NCBI RefSeq assembly: GCF_006265225.1
Contig: NZ_VDCS01000014.1
Location: 51,539-115,538, forward strand
Direction of reading: 5' to 3'
DNA: 64,000 bases
Source: Allotamlana fucoidanivorans
Lineage (GTDB): Bacteria; Bacteroidota; Bacteroidia; Flavobacteriales; Flavobacteriaceae
Position numbers and translations under genes: made by a program. Below are positions 54,994-63,057 of this stretch, in pieces; within the stretch, counting starts at the first letter, position 1; each line of letters starts with the position of its first letter. Below the pieces are notes generated by a model that was not told the DNA's origin, did not search any database, and saw only the letters and a list, made by a program, of their open reading frames with translations.

Positions 54994-55398
54994 TTAAGCT
55001 GAACCTAATACTTTTTTAAGACTTGATATTTGATTAACCCAAAGCATTTTGGCTTCATCTATTTCATCTTCATCAGCAAAATCAGTAACCATTAAAGATA
55101 CATCTTTTGTGATTTCATCTACTTGAATTCTGATTTCAAAATAACATGACAGTCCATCTTCTTCATCCTCAAGCCATCTAAATTTTACACGTTCACCACT
55201 TTTTTTGTTTAAAAGTTTCGCCTGTTCTTCACTCCCATCCCAAATAAATGTAAATAATTCGCCACGCGAGTTAACATTGTCTGAAAACCATTCAGAAAGA
55301 CCAGAAGGTGTTGAAATATATTGATATAGTAATTGTGGTGATGCATGTATTGGAAATTCAATATCAAATCTAGTTTTATCGTCCATAAACAATTTCAA
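54994..55398 (-). CDS. START-like/AHSA1-type SRPBCC protein
   Basis: A 134-residue helix-grip protein. The sequence FPIHASPQLLYQYISTPSGLSEWFSDNVNSRGELFTFIWDGSEEQAKLL is the START-like domain family of Bacteroidota, ending with a long helix (MLWVNQISSLKKVLGSA). Ligand unknown. A strong terminator follows. Confidence 0.85.
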   Translation of the reverse strand: MKLFMDDKTRFDIEFPIHASPQLLYQYISTPSGLSEWFSDNVNSRGELFTFIWDGSEEQAKLLNKKSGERVKFRWLEDEEDGLSCYFEIRIQVDEITKDVSLMVTDFADEDEIDEAKMLWVNQISSLKKVLGSA

Positions 55399-55474
55399 AA
55401 TTTATTTTGCCCAATATATACATTAATTGCTAAGTTTAACAACAATTTTTAATAATATTTTCTTCAACTAATGT

Positions 55475-55504
55475 TTGGTTAAACTATAATTGTTTTTATA
55501 TTTG
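55475..55504 (+). promoter_or_regulatory. Promoter of tRNA-Met
   Basis: TTG at 55475-55477, 19-nt spacer, TATATTTG at 55497-55504. The tRNA begins 12 nt later. Confidence 0.8.
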
Positions 55505-55515
55505 CAGCCTCAAAT

Positions 55516-55589
55516 GGCGAGGTAGCTCAGTTGGTTAGAGCGTCGGATTCATAACCCGGAGGTCTCGAGTTCAAATCTCGATCTCGCTA
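55516..55589 (+). tRNA. tRNA-Met(CAU), elongator type
   Basis: A 74-nt cloverleaf. The anticodon loop TTCATAA gives CAU. The acceptor stem GGCGAGG pairs with TCTCGCT (two G-U pairs); it lacks the C1-A72 mismatch of the initiator. CCA is not encoded. A tyrosine integrase gene starts 55 bp downstream, so the 3' end is a candidate attachment site. Confidence 0.94.
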
Positions 55590-55614
55590 CGAAACGCAAA
55601 TCACGCATAATCAG

Positions 55615-55643
55615 CGGTTTAGTCTTCACTAAACCGTTTTTTT
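55615..55643 (+). terminator. Terminator of tRNA-Met, abutting the integrase ATG
   Basis: A perfect 9-bp stem CGGTTTAGT/ACTAAACCG with loop CTTC is followed by seven T. The first base after the T-run is the A of the integrase ATG at 55644. Confidence 0.85.
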
Positions 55644-56978
55644 ATGCTTAGTTCAAAACAAATTCATAGATTTGCATACGATTTTGAATACGAAAGTGCA
55701 TACGATTTGCCCAAAACACCAAAATTTTCCAATCCAAAAATCTATTCCGCCAAAGGCGACTTATCCAAACGCTGGTATGTGTATTTTTCCTATGAACATC
55801 CTGAAACAGGAAAGTTAAAACGCTTAACCCCATTTTACGGACAAGCCAACAAGTACCAAACCAAAGAAGAACGTATGGAAGTTTTGGTGGTTTATAGAAA
55901 AGCACTGCTGCAGTTACTAAAACAAGGTTACAATCCTTTTTCAGACAATACCGAACTTCATAATAAGTTAAACGGAACATCGGAGCCTAATACCAAACCA
56001 ACCGAACAAGGGGCAACATCAACAGAAAAAACAACGGCTACAACCCCAACAGCGCATCAAGAGCCAAGCATGTCTACCAAGGCGGCTTTTGATTTTGCCT
56101 TGCAACTAAAAGAAAAAGAAGTAAGCCCGCGTACCTTCAAAGACTACTCGTATAAAGCCAAATACTTTTTAAATTGGATTACTGAAACCCATTCAGATAT
56201 AACAAGTATTGACCAACTGACCAAAAAACTTTTGGTTGAATTCTTAAATCAAATCCTTTTAAAAACATCAGCTAGAAATAGAAACAACTACCGTGTTGAG
56301 TTGGGCAGTTTATTGCAGGTTTTAGAAAATAATGAACTTATAACCACCAATCCTGTAAAACACATTACCATACTTAAATCTCAACCAAAGCGCAATAAAA
56401 CCTATTCGCAAACTACACAAGAAAGCATATTTAAGCATTTAGAAGTTAACGACCCTATATTGCTGTTGTATATCAAATTTTTGTCTTATAACTTTTTACG
56501 TCCTGTAGAACTGTGTCGTTTAAAAATTGGTGACATCAACCTAAAAACTCATATCCTAGAGTTTAAAGCCAAAAACAGTCCTTTAAAAACTAAAATCATT
56601 CCTGATATTTTATGGCAAGATTTACCTGATTTATCTCAGATGAATAAGGATGACTATTTGTTTACCCCAAAAAAACTTGGTGGGCAATGGGCTATTGATG
56701 AGGTTAACAAGCGCGATTATTTTACCAAGCGTTTTAAAAAAGTGGTGAAGGATGTGTTTAAATTAGAACAAGATTACACCTTGTATAGTTTCCGTCATAC
56801 CTTTATTACCAAGCTCTACCGTGCCTTAAGTGAAGAAAACACACCCTTTGAAGCCAAGAGTAAACTCATGCTTATTACAGGTCACAGTTCTATGAAAGCT
56901 TTAGAGAAGTATTTACGTGATATTGATGCGGAATTACCTGCTGATTATTCCAACCTATTAAGTCCAACAAATGGCTGA
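55644..56978 (+). CDS. Tyrosine recombinase (phage-type integrase)
   Basis: A 444-residue site-specific recombinase. About residues 20-100 form an arm-type DNA-binding domain (KRWYVYFSYEHPETGKLKRLTPFYG). A Thr/Glu-rich linker (about 110-150), a SAM-like core-binding domain (150-245) and a catalytic domain follow. Catalytic residues: Arg in FLRPVELCRL, Lys in the beta hairpin, the HxxR box as YSFRHTF (Tyr replaces the first His, common in this group), GHSSMKALEKYLRD with His and Tyr. The position 55 bp after tRNA-Met indicates insertion of an element at that tRNA. It overlaps the next gene by 8 nt. Confidence 0.9.
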   Translation: MLSSKQIHRFAYDFEYESAYDLPKTPKFSNPKIYSAKGDLSKRWYVYFSYEHPETGKLKRLTPFYGQANKYQTKEERMEVLVVYRKALLQLLKQGYNPFSDNTELHNKLNGTSEPNTKPTEQGATSTEKTTATTPTAHQEPSMSTKAAFDFALQLKEKEVSPRTFKDYSYKAKYFLNWITETHSDITSIDQLTKKLLVEFLNQILLKTSARNRNNYRVELGSLLQVLENNELITTNPVKHITILKSQPKRNKTYSQTTQESIFKHLEVNDPILLLYIKFLSYNFLRPVELCRLKIGDINLKTHILEFKAKNSPLKTKIIPDILWQDLPDLSQMNKDDYLFTPKKLGGQWAIDEVNKRDYFTKRFKKVVKDVFKLEQDYTLYSFRHTFITKLYRALSEENTPFEAKSKLMLITGHSSMKALEKYLRDIDAELPADYSNLLSPTNG

Positions 56979-57678
56979 TACCACTTTACATAAATTCTAT
57001 TTGAGTTTATTGCCTAATGTGATTAGGGAATTGTATTTCTATATTCCAGATACAGACTTTGTAAAAGAAGTTTTAAAGGAGGTTGATAACATAGCCCATG
57101 TGCCTGTGAACATAGTATATGTGTTAGATGATTTTGACGGTCCTGTGGTGTATACTTCGGAAAGAAAACCCATAATGGCTTTTTCTCGCTCTGGCAGATT
57201 AGAACGTAATCTGTTTGCATTAGTTGAAAAGAAAGCGAAGGTATCGCCAGAAGCTTTTAAATATACCATTGATAAATACCTTAAACTACTTAAAGCCGTT
57301 TTGTATGTGTTGCAATGGATGGAGCAACATATGGCCGAATATATTAAAGACTCAGAAGCTACAATCGACATGTTTAGATTACAAACTCAAAATACAGAAA
57401 CTCATGTTAAGCAGTTGATAACCGATTTTTATAACGACCCTAATGATGCGCCAAACACAACATTAAAAAATAGTGCAGATATCAATGTATATTACCAAGA
57501 TCTGCAAGACTGTGTTTCGGGTTTGTCTCAGAGTGATACTTCAACGCAACAGATTACTGTAAAAGATAAACCATCAACCCAACACGTAAATAAAACATCT
57601 CAAAAAATTAAAGAGCCACTAATAACTAAGGAAAAGGCAAAAGCACAGTTATTAAGCTACTACTTCAATATCACATAA
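56971..57678 (+). CDS. Unknown protein coupled to the integrase
   Basis: A 235-residue cytoplasmic protein not recognised as a family. The first 160 residues are helical with conserved-looking aromatic patches (HKFYLSLLPNVIRELYFYIPDTDF, KPIMAFSRSGRLERNLFALVEKK). The last 70 are polar and Ser/Thr/Gln-rich, probably flexible. An 8-nt overlap with the integrase shows translational coupling, and the repeat field begins about 20 bp downstream. A recombination-accessory or replication function is possible, but nothing in the sequence proves it. Confidence 0.7.
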   Translation: MADTTLHKFYLSLLPNVIRELYFYIPDTDFVKEVLKEVDNIAHVPVNIVYVLDDFDGPVVYTSERKPIMAFSRSGRLERNLFALVEKKAKVSPEAFKYTIDKYLKLLKAVLYVLQWMEQHMAEYIKDSEATIDMFRLQTQNTETHVKQLITDFYNDPNDAPNTTLKNSADINVYYQDLQDCVSGLSQSDTSTQQITVKDKPSTQHVNKTSQKIKEPLITKEKAKAQLLSYYFNIT

Positions 57679-57698
57679 AGGATGTGTAAAGTACTGCG

Positions 57699-58506
57699 GT
57701 GCACTTTTGGTGCGGTCGTGGTGTGGTATAATATAGCTTTTCCACCCATACCTACGTAAAAGGTTTATTAAGAAACACATAACTAATCACAAAACCCATG
57801 TAAATTCACACCTAATGTAAGTGTTTTGAGTGCTCTTTGAGCGGTTTTTCAGTTTTTTATTCGTCTTTTTAAGTGGTATCTCAGTGCTGGACCGATTAAC
57901 TATGGGTGATATTTAAGTGGTACTTCAGTGGTTATTAAGTGGTTTTGGTGTGGTATAATATTACTTGTTTACCTATACCTAAGTAAAGGCTTTTTAAGAA
58001 ATACGCAACTAATCACATAAACCATGTAAACTCACACTTAATGTAAATGTTGTGAGTGGTTTTTTAGTTTTTCTTGGTCTTTTTAAGTGGTTTTTCAGTG
58101 GTGGCACAGTTGAATATGAGTGGTCTTTAAGTGGTACTTCAGTGGTGTTACATGATCGATAAACCAACCTGCGCATTAAAGTGTGAGGTTGAAGAATTCA
58201 TTGGGTGTGGTTTGGTGCGGTATAATATAGCTTTTCCACCTATACCTACGCAAAGACTTTTTAAGCAACACCTACCTAATCACATAACCCATGTAAACTC
58301 ACACTTAATATAAGTATTGTAAGTGGTGTTTGAGCGGTTTTGTAGTTATTATAAGTGTTATTTCAATGGAACATCAGTGGTCATTGAGTGGTTTTTTAGT
58401 TTTTTATCGTCTTTATAAGAGGTTTCTCAGAGGTGGAAAAGTTAAACAAGAGTGGTCTTTAAGTGGTACTTCATTGGTTATTAAGTGGTTTTGGTGCACT
58501 TTTGGT
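57699..58506. repeat. Field of three degenerate long tandem repeats plus AGTGGT-type short repeats
   Basis: The element GGTATAATAT starts at 57725, 57952 and 58219, giving unit lengths of about 227 and 267 bp. Each unit continues with (C/A)CTATACCTA, TTTTTAAG-AA-AC, CTAATCACA, CATGTAAA-TCACAC and then a run of short motifs of the type AAGTGGT, TTCAGTGGT and GTGGTTTT. The field is bounded by identical GGTGCACTTTTGGT (57699-57712 and 58493-58506). No real gene was found within it: the short open frames here are made of repeat sequence. Confidence 0.85.
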
Positions 58507-58563
58507 TTGGTTTGGCAGGAAGAAAAGCATAAATACAGCTAAAGATAATTAATACATAAACCA

Positions 58564-58977
58564 TTAATCTAAATTCTGAATACGTACAGACCATGGATTG
58601 AATTTTATATTACTCATATAGTCTTGTTTTTGAATAATAAGTAGTTTGTCTTGACCCTTTTCTTGGATGGGCAAATAACCGTAATCGTAACAAAAAAAGT
58701 AAGTGCCTGTTTTAAATGGAAACATATCTGTGAAATATATAAATGAGAACCCTAGTTGATGTAAAACCGATTTTTTAACCGTACTTTTTCCACTGGGGCA
58801 GAACTGCGCTAATAAGCCTCTATTTTTTCTGAGTATTTTATTAATCTCTTGCATCTGCATTTCATGAGGTGCCCTGTTTTTGTTGTGATATATGCTTCTG
58901 CATTGAGCATCGCAAAATTTCTTATCCGATCTTCCCTTTAAAGGTTTGTTACAAGCTAAACATAATGTTAGTTCCAT
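58564..58977 (-). CDS. Zinc-ribbon protein, divergent to the recombinase
   Basis: A 137-residue protein. Residues 1-35 form a treble-clef or zinc ribbon with two Cys pairs: CLACNKPLKGRSDKKFCDAQC. The basic segment RSIYHNKNR and a helix follow. The C-terminal half is a beta-rich domain (YFFCYDYGYLPIQEKGQDKLLIIQKQDYM). It is probably DNA-binding. It starts 81 bp from the divergent recombinase start across a region with a perfect 20-bp palindrome, so it may control itself and the recombinase. Confidence 0.75.
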   Translation of the reverse strand: MELTLCLACNKPLKGRSDKKFCDAQCRSIYHNKNRAPHEMQMQEINKILRKNRGLLAQFCPSGKSTVKKSVLHQLGFSFIYFTDMFPFKTGTYFFCYDYGYLPIQEKGQDKLLIIQKQDYMSNIKFNPWSVRIQNLD

Positions 58978-58993
58978 AAACGTTTTATTACAT

Positions 58994-59013
58994 GTTTATA
59001 TACGTATATAAAC
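58994..59013. promoter_or_regulatory. 20-bp perfect palindrome between divergent genes
   Basis: GTTTATATACGTATATAAAC is its own reverse complement. It sits centrally in the 81-bp region between the zinc-ribbon start (58977) and the recombinase start (59059). Related ACGTATA and ACGTTTAT words occur beside it and again near 60350-60362 in the candidate attI region. It is a likely operator. Confidence 0.7.
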
Positions 59014-59058
59014 GTATAAATATACATTTTTTAATATGATATTTCTGATTTTTGATAC

Positions 59059-60240
59059 ATGAAACCACTTCCTCAAATCCGTCTGAAACGCGTTGCGCAT
59101 CAAAACAAAGATATTTTAATCTTAGAGTTCAGGTATAATGACATGCTTATTCAAAAGGTAAAAGATACGGGCAAGGCCAGATGGAGCGCTACAAAAAAGG
59201 CGTGGTATTTGGTCTTTTCAGAATCCCATATCAACCTAATAAAACGTATTTTTCAGAATGAAGTTACATTTATAGAAGATGCTTCGTTGCTTTCAGTTCC
59301 TAGAGGCTTAAAACCAAAATATACAAAAGTTGGCAGAGTTATTTCCGAAGAAAACAAAACCATGATACGCAATTTTGTGTCTTATTTAAGAGGTAAGCGC
59401 TATAGTAAAAGTACAGTAAAAACTTATTTTACTTTTGTGGCTGACTTTTTTCAATATGCAAACCATATTCCCATAACAGATCTAACCAATCGTGATGTAG
59501 AATTATTTTTAGAAAATGTTTTTGTGCCCAGACAATATAGCATCAGTTCACAAAGGCAGTTTATTAGTGCCATGAAGTTGTTTCTGAAATTTAATACGAG
59601 CACTCAAATTGATGAATTACATTTAATTCGGCCAACGCGATCAAAATTATTACCGACCGTTTTATCTATAGAAGAAGTGGTTGAGATGCTGCGTTGCACT
59701 AAGAATTTAAAGCACAGAGCTATATTAGCTTTAATTTATTCGGCAGGACTCAGGATTAGTGAATTACTGAATTTACAATTGGCGCATATAGATATTGACA
59801 GACGGCAAATTTATGTAAAGAACTCAAAAGGCCGAAAGGATAGAACCATTATATTAGCGGAAAGTTTTTTACCCGTTTTTAAAAACTATTTTCATACGTA
59901 TAAACCTGAATTCTATTTTGCTGAAGGTCAACCCAGACAACGTTATAGTGCAGAAAGTGTACGAGCTTTTTTAAGGCGTTCTTGCCGATTAGCGCGAATT
60001 TCAAAACGGGTGACACCCCATACATTAAGGCATAGCTATGCTACACATTTGTTGGAAAACGGCATTGATTTACGTTATATTCAAGAACTTTTGGGGCATG
60101 CCAAGCCTGAAACTACTATGATTTACACGCATGTAAGTAGAAAGGATTTGCTAAATATTCAAAGTCCGTTAGATATCGCTGTAAAGAAAATAGTTGCTAT
60201 TCAAGAACAAGATACCCCGCGATTATCTAAGAATCTTTAG
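59059..60240 (+). CDS. Xer-like tyrosine recombinase heading the cassette array
   Basis: A 393-residue recombinase. An unusual N-terminal domain (about 1-85, with WSATKKAWYLVF) is followed by a SAM-like core-binding domain (about 95-185) and the catalytic domain. Catalytic residues are Arg232 (GLRISELL), Lys257, His321-x-x-Arg324 (HTLRH), His347 (LGHAKPETT) and Tyr356 (MIYTHV). The ending THVS...NIQSPLD resembles IntI. The segment before HTLRH (about 280-320) seems too short to contain the extra helix of integron integrases. Its direction is the same as the cassettes, and attC-like sites begin 0.8 kb downstream. Presumably it catalyses cassette excision and insertion. Confidence 0.9.
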   Translation: MKPLPQIRLKRVAHQNKDILILEFRYNDMLIQKVKDTGKARWSATKKAWYLVFSESHINLIKRIFQNEVTFIEDASLLSVPRGLKPKYTKVGRVISEENKTMIRNFVSYLRGKRYSKSTVKTYFTFVADFFQYANHIPITDLTNRDVELFLENVFVPRQYSISSQRQFISAMKLFLKFNTSTQIDELHLIRPTRSKLLPTVLSIEEVVEMLRCTKNLKHRAILALIYSAGLRISELLNLQLAHIDIDRRQIYVKNSKGRKDRTIILAESFLPVFKNYFHTYKPEFYFAEGQPRQRYSAESVRAFLRRSCRLARISKRVTPHTLRHSYATHLLENGIDLRYIQELLGHAKPETTMIYTHVSRKDLLNIQSPLDIAVKKIVAIQEQDTPRLSKNL

Positions 60241-60416
60241 CTTACAAAAAACGTAGGAATAATTGTAAGAATTTCTGTTTAATTCAATATATTTGAGCAA
60301 GTGAAACCAGCACGACAGTGGTATTTTGGCTTTTGTATAAACTTAACGTTTATTACGTTTATCCGGAACGGTAAGCCAATAAACAGTATAGTCTGTTGGG
60401 ATATAACGAGTTGTAA
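60241..60416 (+). other. Candidate attI region of the integron-like array
   Basis: The non-coding interval between the recombinase stop and the first cassette junction. The junction is G^TTGTAA at 60410-60416 and is fixed by complementarity with the R'' box of cassette 1 (TTACAAC at 61021-61027). The sequence before it (GGGATATAACGA) has no long hairpin partner, unlike the attC sites, as expected of an attI. It also holds the array promoter. Confidence 0.7.
60263..60295 (+). promoter_or_regulatory. Array promoter (Pc-like)
   Basis: TTG at 60263-60265, 22-nt spacer and TATATTTG at 60288-60295 match the Bacteroidota promoter. It reads into the cassettes from within the recombinase-cassette interval. 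Confidence 0.7.
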
Positions 60417-61147
60417 GTAATTTAACCCAAACCGAGAATGAAGTACCTGACAATAATAATACTTTCCTTATCGATACAATCCTGTGCCCAAGATTGTGAG
60501 AATGTTTATTTTACTGAAAATGATAAAACTTGGTTCTCTAATTACAATATTGGAGACAAACTAATTTTTAAATCTCAAAAGAATGATTTGGATACTATTT
60601 TCATAACTAATAAAGTATTGAAAGAACCAAATGGTAATTGCAAAACCTTCGTTTCTGGTGGATTTGATAGAGAGTTTGCAAGAATTGACTATAAAATTAA
60701 AAAAGACTCTCTGAAAATAATTGAGGACTATTTTATACAAATCAACGCAAATGAAAAAAAGAAAGATGCAAGTCCTGTCATTCGCTTATTAAATTTGGAA
60801 TTTAGCAGTTTCAATAATATTCTTCCGAAAACAAAACAATCTGAATTAAAAACTGAATGGAAAAATGTTTACACGTTTAACAAAAATAATTGTCCTTATT
60901 CGAATCTAAATGGAAAATTTGGACTGACCGAATTTGAATGGGATAAAGAATTTGGACTTATCTCATACACAAATGAAAAGGGAGAAAAATGGACATTAAT
61001 AAAAAAGGAATAAAAACTACTTACAACAATGTATAACCGCAATTACGGCGGATTCGACTACGTCCGAATCCACTCGGAATTGCTAACGTTAGTTCTAAAC
61101 CGAAAATCATTAACCTTAAAACCGTAACGGACGGTTATACGAGACCG
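60411..61147 (+). mobile_element. Gene cassette 1
   Basis: Bounded by G^TT junctions at 60410/60411 and 61147/61148. The start (with preceding G) GTTGTAAGTAAT and the end ACTACTTACAAC are reverse complements in 11 of 12 positions, so the DNA could close into a circle with one attC. It carries one gene. Confidence 0.85.
60438..61013 (+). CDS. Cassette 1 product: secreted/lipoprotein-like protein
   Basis: A 191-residue protein with an export signal ending IQSCAQDC (possible lipobox Cys). The mature part has many beta strands and ends NGKFGLTEFEWDKEFGLISYTNEKGEKWTLIKK, a WD/EF-type strand pattern recurring in Bacteroidota small lipoproteins. No named family. It starts 27 nt after the cassette junction, as is usual for cassette genes, and lies wholly within one cassette. 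Confidence 0.72.
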   Translation: MKYLTIIILSLSIQSCAQDCENVYFTENDKTWFSNYNIGDKLIFKSQKNDLDTIFITNKVLKEPNGNCKTFVSGGFDREFARIDYKIKKDSLKIIEDYFIQINANEKKKDASPVIRLLNLEFSSFNNILPKTKQSELKTEWKNVYTFNKNNCPYSNLNGKFGLTEFEWDKEFGLISYTNEKGEKWTLIKKE

Positions 61148-61153
61148 TTAGGC
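61021..61153 (+). other. attC-like site 1 (133 bp)
   Basis: R'' TTACAAC (61021-61027), L'' GTATAACCG (61031-61039), L' CGGTTATAC (61132-61140), R' GTTAGGC (61147-61153). L'' and L' pair over 9 bp and further inner pairing continues (TTACGG segments). A second inner hairpin GGATTCG/CGAATCC sits in the loop. Confidence 0.85.
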
Positions 61154-62006
61154 AACATTTGACAAACCAATCAACATCTGAATAGAATATGGGATTTTTT
61201 GATTTTTTAAGTTTAAAAACAACTGACGAAAAACTGACAGAAAAATTAGTGAATTTTGTTTACAACAGTATTCAATCTAAAAAAGGGGTTCGAGTAGAAG
61301 ATGCGATATGTTTGATTTCTACAATTGTTGCAGAAAGATGTATTGAAGTTACGAATGAATTTTCAATTAACGAACACGAATTCGAACCTGGTTCAGCAGT
61401 TTTTTCCGAGAAAATTAATGAATTACTTGTTGGAGAAATCGCTGTAGAAAAATGGACTGAATTGCCTGAAGAATGTGTTTTTGCTAGAATTAAAAGTAAA
61501 ATTAATTCTCATTTTGACAATAGTTCTTTTCCTTCTCTAACTGGAATTTTTGAAAATTACGCGAAGAATGTTGGAAAAACGGAATGGGGAAATCTAAATT
61601 TATCAATTCCAGAAGATAACAAACCATTCTTATTGCCATTACGAGTTGGATATGAAACAAGAAAATTCATTGATAATAATATAAATATTGAAAATAACGA
61701 AAAGACATTACAGATAGCGATTAATGCAATTGGAAAAATACTTATAGAAACTAAAATGGCTTTGGACTCATCAATTGCTTTGGTTATGACATTTGAAATT
61801 ATAAATGGAATGTCTAAAACAGCAACAATGACTGACAAAAAAATGGCGGAATTAGAACCTTAAAAAAAATAAAAACGTTGCCTAACACCGTATAAAAAAA
61901 ATTGCTAGTTTTAGCTAAACCAAAGTTAGTTGCTCGTTTGCTTGCTTCTGATTTTCCTTCGGAAAATCCTCGCACACAAACACGCAACTTTCCTTATACA
62001 ACAACG
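61148..62006 (+). mobile_element. Gene cassette 2
   Basis: Start GTTAGGCAAC (from 61147) and end GTTGCCTAAC (61877-61886) are perfect reverse complements over 10 bases. One gene inside, followed by a 133-bp attC-like site. Confidence 0.9.
61189..61863 (+). CDS. Cassette 2 product: unknown cytoplasmic protein
   Basis: A 224-residue soluble helical protein starting MGFFDFLSLKTTDEKLTEKL, with no signal peptide. The mid part WTELPEECVFARIKSKINSHF and the end ALDSSIALVMTFEIINGMSKT contain no motif I recognise. The start lies 42 nt after the cassette junction. The protein is Glu/Lys/Asn-rich and acidic overall. Confidence 0.7.
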   Translation: MGFFDFLSLKTTDEKLTEKLVNFVYNSIQSKKGVRVEDAICLISTIVAERCIEVTNEFSINEHEFEPGSAVFSEKINELLVGEIAVEKWTELPEECVFARIKSKINSHFDNSSFPSLTGIFENYAKNVGKTEWGNLNLSIPEDNKPFLLPLRVGYETRKFIDNNINIENNEKTLQIAINAIGKILIETKMALDSSIALVMTFEIINGMSKTATMTDKKMAELEP

Positions 62007-62012
62007 TTATGC
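61880..62012 (+). other. attC-like site 2 (133 bp)
   Basis: R'' GCCTAAC (61880-61886), L'' GTATAA (61890-61895), L' TTATAC (61994-61999), R' GTTATGC (62006-62012). The stem extends inward beyond the L boxes with mismatches (AAA-TTGC with GCAA-TTT). The loop contains GATTTTCCTTCGGAAAATC. Confidence 0.85.
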
Positions 62013-63051
62013 GTAAACTAAAAAAATGAAGAACCATATTTATACATTTATCCTGTTTCAACTTCTTACCTTTCAATCTTTTTCGCAAGAGATTGAAATG
62101 AACGGAATAATTGCTGATTCTGAAACTGAAAACCCAGTTGAATTTGTAAATATTGGTGTTTTAAATAAAAATAAAGGAACAATTTCAAATCTAAATGGAA
62201 AATTTAAACTGAGCGTTTCAAAGAAGTTTTTAAATGACAGTTTAACCATTAGTCATATAAATTATTATCCTGTTAAAATCCCAATCAAAAATTTTAATAA
62301 TAAAACTATATTTTTAGAACCCAAAATAAATGAACTTTCCGAAGTTATAGTTTCTAATAAAAAGAAAAGGAATAGGAAAATAGGAGTTAAAAGTTATAAC
62401 CCTTTATTATGGCTTGGTGCAATTTCGGAGGATATGGACATTATTGAGAATGCTCAAAGAATTAATATTCCAGATAAAACTGTTAGAGTAAAATATGTTA
62501 ATATCTATTTAAGGGCAGGTTTTAAAGCTGACAGCAGTTTTGTTAGAATAAACTTCTACAAAAATGTGGACAACAAGCCTGATGAAAAAATTATTTTTGA
62601 AAATATAGTTCAGAAAAAAAAGATTGAACCTGGTTGGTTACAAATTGACCTGACAAAACAATATATTTATTTGGAAGAAGATTTTTTTGTTGGTGTGGAA
62701 TTCATACCAAATTTTAAAAATAAACTTGAAGTATATATTGGGGCAATATTGACAAAAGGAAAAGGATATTCAAGAAGAAACAGCCTAGGGAAATGGAATA
62801 AACTTCAAGGAGCATCAACAATAAATGTAGAAATCGAATATTAAACGAGCAAAAGTCTACGCATAACAATGTATAAAAAAAATAGGGCAGAAAAGTGCTT
62901 AAACAAAGTCTTGGGCGTATTTGTGAAGTCGCCAAATCTTTTGATTTGGCTTTTTAAAAAATAAGATAAAAACAAAATGCAAAAGTTTTGGCTTGTGGAT
63001 AATCTGAATGGACACCGTTTACAACCAGCCCTACTTTTCTTATACTAACCG
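62007..63051 (+). mobile_element. Gene cassette 3
   Basis: Start GTTATGCGTAAAC (from 62006) and end GTCTACGCATAAC (62855-62867) are reverse complements except at one base. One gene inside; the attC-like site is long (197 bp). Confidence 0.9.
62026..62844 (+). CDS. Cassette 3 product: secreted carboxypeptidase-regulatory-like domain protein
   Basis: A 272-residue exported protein with a signal peptide (..LLTFQSFSQ). About residues 22-105 match a CarboxypepD_reg-like beta sandwich (NGIIADSETENPVEFVNIGVLNKNKGTISNLNGKFKLSV), the domain found at the start of many Bacteroidota surface proteins and TonB receptors. The remaining beta-rich part has no family I recognise. The gene starts 19 nt after the junction. 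This is a bacteroidotal, envelope-directed cargo. Confidence 0.78.
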   Translation: MKNHIYTFILFQLLTFQSFSQEIEMNGIIADSETENPVEFVNIGVLNKNKGTISNLNGKFKLSVSKKFLNDSLTISHINYYPVKIPIKNFNNKTIFLEPKINELSEVIVSNKKKRNRKIGVKSYNPLLWLGAISEDMDIIENAQRINIPDKTVRVKYVNIYLRAGFKADSSFVRINFYKNVDNKPDEKIIFENIVQKKKIEPGWLQIDLTKQYIYLEEDFFVGVEFIPNFKNKLEVYIGAILTKGKGYSRRNSLGKWNKLQGASTINVEIEY

Positions 63052-63057
63052 TTGTGC
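62861..63057 (+). other. attC-like site 3 (197 bp)
   Basis: R'' GCATAAC (62861-62867), L'' GTATAA (62871-62876), L' TTATAC (63040-63045), R' GTTGTGC (63051-63057). The arm continues for about 20 positions with few mismatches (..AAAATAGGGC with GCCCTACTTTT..). Confidence 0.85.

Noticed and set aside
57699..58506. Repeat field as a CRISPR array
   Set aside because: The units are 227-267 bp, degenerate, and lack short identical repeats with unique spacers; no cas gene is present.
58131..58542. Two open frames of 60-70 codons within the repeat field
   Set aside because: They consist of the GTGGT-type repeat sequence, start at arbitrary positions in the units and show no protein-like pattern.
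59059..60240. Calling the recombinase IntI outright
   Set aside because: The catalytic residues and the SPLD-type end resemble IntI, but the insertion typical of IntI before the HxxR box was not seen, and there is an extra N-terminal domain. Family must be settled by phylogeny.
61880..62012. Palindromes between cassette genes as ordinary terminators or REP-type repeats
   Set aside because: They are 132-197 bp, lack T-runs, and their end boxes covary with the start of the cassette, which neither explanation predicts.
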